From JAMQKA01 sp033722415 (GTDB taxonomy: Bacteria > Bacteroidota > Rhodothermia > Balneolales > Balneolaceae): a DNA stretch of 7,434 nt. Under the pieces are notes generated by a model. The model was not told where the DNA came from, searched no databases, and worked only from the letters and a program-made list of their open reading frames with translations. The DNA is taken from assembly GCA_033722415.1 (NCBI GenBank), contig JAWVZC010000213.1:1-7434 (forward strand), written 5' to 3'. Each line of letters begins with the position of its first letter. Position 1 is the stretch's first letter. This document shows positions 1 to 4,981 of this stretch, in pieces. A program made the translations under genes and the position numbers.

Positions 1-932
1 AACTGGTTGTTATCCTCCTCTTCCTCTTCCTGCTTATTGTTGTTTCCCAGAAAGGGGATGGCCCGTGTCAGATCCAGGCTGCCGAACCCACCCTTTTTTT
101 TCGACTCGTCCTGCTGCCCGCTGTTTTTACTGCTGTTCCGAGTTGATTCATTCTCATAGGAATGGCCATTCTCTCCCTGAAGCAGCTCCATAAGGAACTC
201 CTCGTGACCATTGACCGGTTTCCTGAACCAGTCTGCCGCTTGGTCGCCGGGCGGGGCCGACAGGTGATTGCCTCCGTTATTTGCGCGGCCGGAAGAGCCG
301 TTTTGATTTTGAAACTCCGGGGCTTCGCTGTATATCAATTCAAAAGGTTGTTCAGTTTCCTCGTGTTTGTCCCTGTCATTACTCATGGCAGCGGTGTGTT
401 CACCAGATTGCGAATCTACCGGCTGTTCATTGATATTGGCATCTGTTTCTTGATCTTCCGCAATTTCCGACGGAGCAAACGGGGGCTCATCGTCTACCAG
501 GGCATCCCAGTCGGCAAACCGGGACAGGGCCAGAAAGGTATCGGCCACAAGGGATACAAAGGTGCTCGATTTTTCATCACCCATTACGGTTCTGAACAGG
601 CTGTGAACTTCATCTTCCGAGAGGTTGTGTACGTTGCTGTCGAGTTCAAAAACCTTGTGGTATACCTCCTTCATACGGGAAGCCAGGACCATCCGGGATT
701 GTGATTCCGACTCGGAAAATGGAATGTAGTATTTCTCTACCGGTTTTTTATCATCATTGATCAGACCCAGTTTTTTAAAAAGAATGACGTAGTGAATGGA
801 ATTCGGTTTTGTTATGCCCAGTTCTTCCAGGAAAGACTGGTCGAAAAATTCCGGGATCTCCTGTTCCCGGATCTTCAGCAGCGTCTTTTCCATCCCCTCT
901 GATTTCGTCACGAATGTTTCAAAAATATTCAT
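1..932 (-). CDS. DUF5343-domain protein with acidic disordered tail (3' end outside window)
   Basis: The reading frame is open from ATG at 932 to the left edge (310 codons, no stop), so the C-terminus is missing. A GAGG ribosome site (939-942) lies 6 bases before the ATG. Residues 1-145 match the DUF5343 pattern as I know it: a winged-helix-like N-terminus, then 'LGLINDDKKPVEKYY' (about 55-69), a helix around 'MKEVYHKVFEL', 'VHNLSEDEVHSLFRTVMG', and a closing helix 'DTFLALSRFADW'. After about residue 147 the sequence turns low-complexity, rich in E, D, Q, N and S, with no membrane segment or signal peptide. A short hydrophobic patch 'DLTRAIPFLG' (287-296) and a glutamate run close the visible part. 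The family has no firmly known function; members occur in varied contexts including defence and mobile loci. Here it lies codirectionally downstream of the EBP-like gene and may have its own -24/-12 promoter. A nucleic-acid or protein-binding role is inference only. Confidence 0.8.
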   Translation of the reverse strand, partial: MNIFETFVTKSEGMEKTLLKIREQEIPEFFDQSFLEELGITKPNSIHYVILFKKLGLINDDKKPVEKYYIPFSESESQSRMVLASRMKEVYHKVFELDSNVHNLSEDEVHSLFRTVMGDEKSSTFVSLVADTFLALSRFADWDALVDDEPPFAPSEIAEDQETDANINEQPVDSQSGEHTAAMSNDRDKHEETEQPFELIYSEAPEFQNQNGSSGRANNGGNHLSAPPGDQAADWFRKPVNGHEEFLMELLQGENGHSYENESTRNSSKNSGQQDESKKKGGFGSLDLTRAIPFLGNNNKQEEEEEDNNQ

Positions 933-1234
933 AATAAGCCTCGTATTTACCTGTTCGCTCAATTTTTGTGCCGGATGTGTCTGAATTATCTCTCTGTAGA
1001 TTACTATTGGTTCGTAAAATTATTTAAAACCGTCTGCCTGGGCAGGGTAACCGGGATCCCGACCAAAACAATGATCAATCATACACGCAAGAGTTCCATT
1101 TTAGACAGAATACCAGGAATTCTTCAGTATGTAGCAGCACACACATCACGTTATGTTCCCCGGCCATGCTCAGTCCCGTGCTGTACCCTTGATTACCCGA
1201 TCTCTCACCTCCAACGGCTACCTGCCCACAGCCT
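933..1234. other. intergenic region between EBP-like gene and DUF5343 gene
   Basis: These 302 bases separate two minus-strand genes. I see no convincing gene: the short frames on both strands lack family resemblance and a good ribosome site. It holds the candidate -24/-12 element near 958-973, two adjacent small palindromes (CTGCCTGGGCAG at 1034-1045 and CGGGATCCCG at 1052-1061), and an ATTACCCGAT decamer (1192-1201) that recurs inverted in the divergent region at 2610-2619. No clear minus-strand terminator is visible after the EBP-like gene, so read-through is possible. Confidence 0.5.
958..973 (-). promoter_or_regulatory. candidate sigma-54 (-24/-12) promoter of the DUF5343 gene
   Basis: Read on the minus strand, 973 to 958 is CGGCAC-AAAAA-TTGAG, against the consensus TGGCAC-N5-TTGCA. 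The -24 GG and the spacing are kept; the -12 GC is GA and the first T is C. A start about 12 bases on would fall near 947, giving a leader of about 15 bases that just includes the GAGG ribosome site at 939-942. Position is what makes this credible; the -12 mismatch keeps confidence modest. Confidence 0.4.
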
Positions 1235-1247
1235 TTACGACAGGTAG
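1218..1247. repeat. 7-bp inverted repeat with T-run at the 3' end of the EBP-like gene
   Basis: CTACCTG (1218-1224) and CAGGTAG (1241-1247) can pair around a 16-base loop, and the plus strand continues ATTTTTTTA. In shape it is a plus-strand terminator, yet no plus-strand gene precedes it. On the minus strand it spans the stop codon (1235-1237) of the EBP-like gene with an A-run before it and no T-run after. It may stop antisense transcription or protect the 3' end; it may also be chance. Confidence 0.25.
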
Positions 1248-2218
1248 ATTTTTTTATTCTTAAATGAGATTCGGGTATTATGGTTATCGTTTTCCAGTTC
1301 GCTCTGCTTGATAAAGGAGCTTGCAACAAGTTCTTTCAGGAACAGTTTCTCAGCCCGCTGAAAACTGTTGTTGTGGGCTTCATTGTTCCTGTGTGTGCTG
1401 TAGGGTGATTTCCAGTCGATGGAAAACGGCAGCTCATCGGTAGTAATGACGGAACCTGCCGGAACAGCGGTAGCAGCATGTTCGATTGTATTTTTCAACT
1501 GCCGGATATTACCGGGCCAGCTGTACGAAAGGCACTTGTAAACCGCACGGGGACTTATGGCATGAACCGGTGTGCCGTTCCGTTTGGCGTACTCAATTAA
1601 AAATTGATCAATAAGCAGAATAATATCTTCACACCGCTCTCGCAGTGGGGGCATATGTATGATGATGGGGTTGAGCATTTCGGCCAGATCGTTCCAAAAT
1701 GGAGATCCCATAAATTCATGATAGGCGTGATGCTCAATAGAAATGATGACCCTGAATTTTTGAATCTCTTCGACATTCAGGGCCATTTGTTGCGCGTTAT
1801 ACATGAGTCTCACCAATATCTTTCTGTTGACATGGCTCAACTCAGTAAAAGAATTAAAGAATAGCGTCCCTCCTGATAGGAAGTCCATGCCAAAGTCCTC
1901 GCAGCTTTGGTAGGATGCTCCCTCAAGCGTTCTCTCTAGCTTTTTTAGCTTCTCTTGAATGATCTCTTCTAGTGTGTTGCAAAACAGGTTGCCAAATGGT
2001 CCGTCCGAAAATGGACTTAGTGAATGGATCATTTGGGCTGTGCGGTGTTTGCCGGTACCCTGTTCTCCAACCAGTATGATGTTGTCCTCTTGATGAGCCA
2101 ATTCCACTATATTTTTGTACAGCTCTCTCATGATTTCACTGTAGAAATTGGCACTCTCTATTTCCGCACCATTTTTGGGCGGGTCAAGATGTATAGGTTT
2201 GTCGGATAAAGTTATCAT
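1235..2218 (-). CDS. degenerate sigma-54 activator-like AAA+ protein (no GAFTGA, no Walker B acids)
   Basis: The protein is about 327 residues, essentially one sigma-54 interaction (NtrC-type AAA+) domain without an N-terminal receiver or sensor domain. I chose ATG at 2218; a GTG at 2221 directly before it is equally in frame and no strong ribosome site decides. Counting from the GTG: Walker A is GEQGTGKH (52-59, usual GESGTGKE). The GAFTGA region is replaced by a charged stretch around 85-109. Walker B is GGTLFFNSF (117-125), where GGTLFLDEI is usual, so both acids are lost. The arginine-finger motif FRxDLYYRL reads FWNDLAEML (175-183). MPPLRER (190-196) and sensor-II WPGNIRQL (235-242) are kept. 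A Fis-type DNA-binding end is not clear. ATP binding may remain, but hydrolysis and sigma-54 remodelling look impossible from sequence. It lies divergent to the fcl operon, suggesting a local regulator; a modulator or anti-activator role is inference. Confidence 0.85.
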   Translation of the reverse strand: MITLSDKPIHLDPPKNGAEIESANFYSEIMRELYKNIVELAHQEDNIILVGEQGTGKHRTAQMIHSLSPFSDGPFGNLFCNTLEEIIQEKLKKLERTLEGASYQSCEDFGMDFLSGGTLFFNSFTELSHVNRKILVRLMYNAQQMALNVEEIQKFRVIISIEHHAYHEFMGSPFWNDLAEMLNPIIIHMPPLRERCEDIILLIDQFLIEYAKRNGTPVHAISPRAVYKCLSYSWPGNIRQLKNTIEHAATAVPAGSVITTDELPFSIDWKSPYSTHRNNEAHNNSFQRAEKLFLKELVASSFIKQSELENDNHNTRISFKNKKIYLS

Positions 2219-2317
2219 CACTAATATGCTTACTAACTATTGATATCGGCCTGCACGTTGTGTCAGTTTCATCTGGTTTATCATGAACAACCGCGGCCTG
2301 TTTAGTAATCTGGCGAG

Positions 2318-2366
2318 TTGACCGGAAGTTCACCCTGGCGCGTGGCGTTTGGCTCGTTCCGGTCAA
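2318..2366. repeat. perfect 10-bp inverted repeat, candidate operator or leader hairpin
   Basis: TTGACCGGAA (2318-2327) and TTCCGGTCAA (2357-2366) are exact reverse complements separated by 29 bases. Arm centres are 39 bases apart, close to four helical turns, which would suit a dimer or tetramer binding both arms on one DNA face. If transcription of the EBP-like gene starts near 2454, the repeat lies in its leader RNA. A second short pair, TTTGGC (2348-2353) with GCCAAA (2369-2374), would compete with the first, an attenuator-like arrangement. Function is not shown by sequence. Confidence 0.55.
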
Positions 2367-2464
2367 ATGCCAAAACTCTCCGTTGATAATAGTTCCTGTT
2401 AATCTGATTTCAGAAATATTTTCAACTTCAACAGTCACTCGTTTGCTATCACAGTAATACTTAA

Positions 2465-2480
2465 TTCAACAAGCGTGCCA
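2465..2480 (-). promoter_or_regulatory. candidate sigma-54 (-24/-12) promoter of the EBP-like gene
   Basis: On the minus strand 2480 to 2465 reads TGGCAC-GCTTG-TTGAA, against TGGCAC-N5-TTGCA. The whole -24 hexamer is exact and the spacing is right; only the -12 C is changed to A. Transcription would begin near 2454, leaving a leader of about 235 bases that contains the 10-bp inverted repeat. The activator gene would then itself be under sigma-54. Confidence 0.45.
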
Positions 2481-2520
2481 CATCTCAAATTATTTTTCTA
2501 AAATACCTATAAGCAGTGCT

Positions 2521-2703
2521 AAAACAGGATTTTACCGATATATAAATGTCTCCATTACGGGAAACCCGATCCGGTTGAAAAACGGGGACGGGTAATTTTT
2601 ACGCGGCTAATCGGGTAATAATTACACAAACCTGTTTTGCCGAGTGGATTCATCTACCCTGTATCATATCAGGAGTGACAAAAAAAATAGGGGATAAAAC
2701 AGG
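2521..2703. repeat. three AAAACAGG octamers, candidate upstream activator sites
   Basis: AAAACAGG occurs at 2521-2528 and 2696-2703 on the plus strand and inverted (CCTGTTTT) at 2631-2638. Relative to the -24 GG of the fcl promoter they lie about 240, 130 and 65 bases upstream. The nearer two are within or close to the range used by enhancer-binding proteins. Flanks are not conserved beyond the octamer, so chance is possible. Confidence 0.3.
2589..2619 (+). repeat. direct repeat CGGGTAAT, spaced 23 bases
   Basis: CGGGTAAT lies at 2589-2596 and 2612-2619, start to start 23 bases, about two helical turns. The second copy extends to ATCGGGTAAT (2610-2619), a decamer that recurs inverted at 1192-1201 in the other intergenic region. 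It sits 145-170 bases before the fcl promoter, a typical distance for an activator site. Binding is inference. Confidence 0.3.
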
Positions 2704-2759
2704 CCTAAGCGGGGTGATGAGGCCGTGCCTGCCCGGGAGTTGAAAATATATTTTCCAGT

Positions 2760-2775
2760 TGGCACAACTCTTGTA
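2760..2775 (+). promoter_or_regulatory. sigma-54 (-24/-12) promoter of the fcl-gmd operon
   Basis: TGGCAC-AACTC-TTGTA matches the consensus TGGCAC-N5-TTGCA at all fixed places except the -12 C, which is T. The GG (2761-2762) and G (2773) have the exact sigma-54 spacing. A start near 2786 gives an untranslated leader of about 80 bases before fcl. No comparable -35/-10 pair is evident nearer the gene. The match, its place in a long divergent region and the adjacent EBP-family gene support the call. Confidence 0.75.
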
Positions 2776-2865
2776 CCTATATAACACGTGGTTCCCAAAC
2801 GGATTTTCCAGGTATCACCCTGAAGATCGAATTTTTAACCATATTAATTATATCGGTAGATAGCA

Positions 2866-3828
2866 GTGGCGATAACAAAAAACGACAGAATTTATGTTGC
2901 AGGTCATACCGGCATGGTGGGTTCTGCCGTATTGGTTGCCTTGCGAGAACAGGGCTATCGCAACCTGCTTTTTTGCAGCAGTGATGAACTGGACCTGAGA
3001 GACCAGGCTGCTGTACATAGTTATATACAGCGAGAGCAACCCAATGTGGTTATTCTGGCTGCCGCCAGGGTGGGAGGTATTCTTGCCAACAGCAAATATC
3101 CCTACCAGTTTATTTATGATAACCTTGCGATACAAAATAACGTGATCAACGCCTCGCATAGCTCGGGTGTTGAGCACCTGATTTTTCTCGGGAGTTCCTG
3201 TATTTATCCCAAACACGCTCCCCAGCCACTCAAGGAAGAGTATCTGTTGACGGGACCGCTGGAACCGACCAATCAGTGGTATGCGGTGGCCAAAATTGCC
3301 GGTATTAAACTTTGCGAGGCATTGCGAAAGCAATATAACAGGAACTATGTTGCCCTGATGCCTACCAATTTATATGGGCCGAACGACAATTTTGACCTGG
3401 AAACGTCGCACGTCGTGCCCGCGCTGTTACGAAAATTTCACGAAGCAAGAGAGAACAATCATCAGGCAGTGACGCTATGGGGCAGTGGAGAACCTAAGAG
3501 AGAGTTCTTGCACGTTAAAGATCTGGCCGGTGCCATCCTATTCGCACTAGAGAGCGGACTTCAGGAGAGTTTGTACAATATTGGTACCGGTCGGGATCTT
3601 TCCATAAAGGAGCTGGCTGAGATCATTCAGGAAATTACCGGACACCGGGGAGAAATCATTTGGGACCAAACGAAGCCTGATGGTACCCCGCGGAAATTGC
3701 TGGATGTTTCAAAAATTCATTCTGAGGGTTGGAAGAACCAAATTCATCTGAGAGAGGGGCTAAAAGCAACTTACCAATGGTTTACCAAAAACCAAGCAAC
3801 AGTTAAAGAAATGAGAATGCATGTGTGA
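2866..3828 (+). CDS. fcl: GDP-L-fucose synthase
   Basis: Converts GDP-4-keto-6-deoxy-D-mannose to GDP-L-fucose by 3,5-epimerisation and NADPH-dependent reduction, in the cytoplasm. The 320 residues equal the usual length (E. coli 321) and align end to end from memory. Rossmann motif GHTGMVGSA is at 13-21; AAARVGGI at 65-72; GSSCIYP at 109-115 gives the catalytic Ser and Cys112; YAVAK at 139-143 is the SDR Tyr/Lys pair; MPTNLYGPNDNF at 165-176; His182 matches the family's epimerisation His; KPDGTPRKLLDV lies near the C-terminus. Start is GTG: an in-frame TAG lies at 2857-2859 and the next ATG falls inside the nucleotide-binding motif. The ribosome site is weak. It is first in the operon, behind the -24/-12 promoter, and precedes gmd, the reverse of the common gmd-fcl order. 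Nothing essential is missing. Confidence 0.96.
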   Translation: MAITKNDRIYVAGHTGMVGSAVLVALREQGYRNLLFCSSDELDLRDQAAVHSYIQREQPNVVILAAARVGGILANSKYPYQFIYDNLAIQNNVINASHSSGVEHLIFLGSSCIYPKHAPQPLKEEYLLTGPLEPTNQWYAVAKIAGIKLCEALRKQYNRNYVALMPTNLYGPNDNFDLETSHVVPALLRKFHEARENNHQAVTLWGSGEPKREFLHVKDLAGAILFALESGLQESLYNIGTGRDLSIKELAEIIQEITGHRGEIIWDQTKPDGTPRKLLDVSKIHSEGWKNQIHLREGLKATYQWFTKNQATVKEMRMHV

Positions 3829-3839
3829 AAGCATGCATT
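3816..3839 (+). repeat. 8-bp hairpin across the fcl stop codon
   Basis: AATGCATG (3816-3823) and CATGCATT (3832-3839) pair perfectly around an 8-base loop, and a G-U pair can extend the stem. The fcl stop TGA (3826-3828) is in the loop, and TTTCTT follows. The stem is AT-rich and the T-tract short, so it is more likely a weak attenuator or mRNA-stability element between fcl and gmd than a full terminator. Confidence 0.4.
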
Positions 3840-3871
3840 TTCTTACCACATACATAACATGAATATGATGA

Positions 3872-3878
3872 GAGGGAG
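3872..3878 (+). promoter_or_regulatory. strong ribosome binding site that fixes the TTG start of gmd
   Basis: GAGGGAG ends 5 bases before TTG at 3884. The nearby upstream ATGs are in a frame that soon stops or overlap this site, so the purine box decides for the TTG start. Confidence 0.7.
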
Positions 3879-3883
3879 AAATT

Positions 3884-4981
3884 TTGAGAGAGAATAGAAA
3901 AGTAGCACTAATCACCGGCGTAACGGGTCAGGATGGTTCATACCTGGCTGAATTTCTGCTCCGCAAAGGATACGAGGTCCACGGTATTAAGCGGCGCTCA
4001 AGTTCCTTCAATACCGGGCGGATAGATCATATCTACCAGGACCCGCACATCAACGGTCTCCCGTTCAAGCTTCATTACGGTGACCTGACAGATTCGACTA
4101 ATTTGATTCGTATTATCCAGGATGTTCAGCCGGATGAAATCTACAACCTCGGGGCCCAAAGTCATGTCCAGGTTTCGTTTGAAACCCCGGAATATACGGC
4201 CAACAGCGACGCTGTGGGCGTTCTGAGACTGCTGGAGGCCATTCGCATACTGGGAATGACCGACAACGTGCGCTTCTACCAGGCCTCCACCAGCGAACTC
4301 TTCGGCAAGGTGCAGGAGGTACCTCAAAAAGAAACGACCCCGTTTTACCCGCGGTCGCCATACGGGGTGGCCAAGCTGTACGCCTACTGGATCACCATCA
4401 ATTACCGGGAAGCCTATAACATGTATGCCGTCAACGGTATTCTGTTCAATCATGAGTCACCGGCAAGGGGCGAAACATTTGTAACCCGGAAAATTACCCG
4501 TGCAGCCGTTCGTATTGCAGCGGGCATCCAGGATACATTGTATCTGGGGAACCTTGAGGCCCGCCGTGACTGGGGCCATGCCAAAGATTATATCGAGGGG
4601 ATGTACCTGATGTTGCAGCAGGATGAACCCAGGGATTATGTTCTGGCTACCGGTGAAACACACAGTGTTCGTGATTTCTGTGAACGAGCGTTTAGTCATA
4701 CCGGTATTTCGCTGCAGTGGATGGGGGAGGGCGTTGACGAAGTGGGCATAAACAGCGAAACCGGCGAAACGGTGATCGAAATCGATCCCAACTATTTCCG
4801 GCCGACGGAAGTCGACCTGCTGCTGGGTGACGCCACAAAGGCGCACCAGGAACTGGGCTGGAAGCCGAAATACTCATTTAATGACCTGGTCGAAGAGATG
4901 GTTCGCGAAGACCGTGAGAAAATCAACATAATTACCGAAAATGATGAAGACTATTCCCAATTATCAAACTTCCTCCAGTAA
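3884..4981 (+). CDS. gmd: GDP-mannose 4,6-dehydratase
   Basis: Removes water from GDP-D-mannose to give GDP-4-keto-6-deoxy-D-mannose, the substrate of the Fcl enzyme encoded just upstream. The protein is 365 residues, near the usual 370. Visible motifs: GVTGQDGSYLAEFLL (12-26) for NADP binding; HGIKRRSSSFNT (33-44); HYGDLTDSTNL (64-74); YNLGAQSHVQVSFE (87-100); STSELFG (135-141) with catalytic Thr136 and Glu138; YPRSPYGVAK (155-164) with Tyr160 and Lys164; NGILFNHESPARGETFVTRK and RDWGHAKDY; and YFRPTEVDLLLGD plus LGWKP near the end. The start is TTG, chosen for the strong ribosome site. It lies 55 bases after fcl, and its last 41 bases overlap the next gene, implying co-translation. The product can also feed GDP-rhamnose or GDP-perosamine routes, but neighbouring fcl makes GDP-fucose the likely end. 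Confidence 0.97.
   Translation: MRENRKVALITGVTGQDGSYLAEFLLRKGYEVHGIKRRSSSFNTGRIDHIYQDPHINGLPFKLHYGDLTDSTNLIRIIQDVQPDEIYNLGAQSHVQVSFETPEYTANSDAVGVLRLLEAIRILGMTDNVRFYQASTSELFGKVQEVPQKETTPFYPRSPYGVAKLYAYWITINYREAYNMYAVNGILFNHESPARGETFVTRKITRAAVRIAAGIQDTLYLGNLEARRDWGHAKDYIEGMYLMLQQDEPRDYVLATGETHSVRDFCERAFSHTGISLQWMGEGVDEVGINSETGETVIEIDPNYFRPTEVDLLLGDATKAHQELGWKPKYSFNDLVEEMVREDREKINIITENDEDYSQLSNFLQ

Larger units (their letters stand above)
2222..2865. other. divergent regulatory region between EBP-like gene and fcl operon
   Basis: This 644-base stretch separates two divergently transcribed units and holds no gene I can support. It contains outward-facing -24/-12 elements on both strands (2465-2480 minus, 2760-2775 plus), a 10-bp inverted repeat (2318-2366), three AAAACAGG octamers and two CGGGTAAT direct repeats. 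The 279 bases between the two promoters are in the usual range for distant activator sites. GGCCT (2702-2706) and AGGCC (2720-2724) can form another small dyad just upstream of the plus-strand promoter. The part near 2440-2530 is AT-rich. Confidence 0.6.

Noticed and set aside
162..704. Plus-strand 180-codon open frame over the DUF5343 gene.
   Set aside because: It is antisense to a minus-strand frame with family resemblance, ribosome site and promoter-like element; its own translation shows no domain and an improbable composition.
1218..1247. Intrinsic terminator of the EBP-like gene.
   Set aside because: The T-run lies on the wrong side for minus-strand transcription, the loop is long and the stem only 7 bp; kept only as an inverted repeat.
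966..1329. Short frames on both strands between the EBP-like and DUF5343 genes (966-1247 plus, 1075-1329 minus).
   Set aside because: No good ribosome site and no recognisable family. The minus one mostly overlaps the EBP-like C-terminus in another frame and is not a plausible frameshifted helix-turn-helix.
2642..2690. CCTG-TATCATAT-CAGG imperfect dyad upstream of the fcl promoter.
   Set aside because: Arms of only 4 bp with no repeat elsewhere; not distinguishable from chance.
2785..2790. CACGTG palindrome at the predicted fcl transcription start.
   Set aside because: A six-base palindrome is expected by chance, and no bacterial regulator is suggested by it alone.
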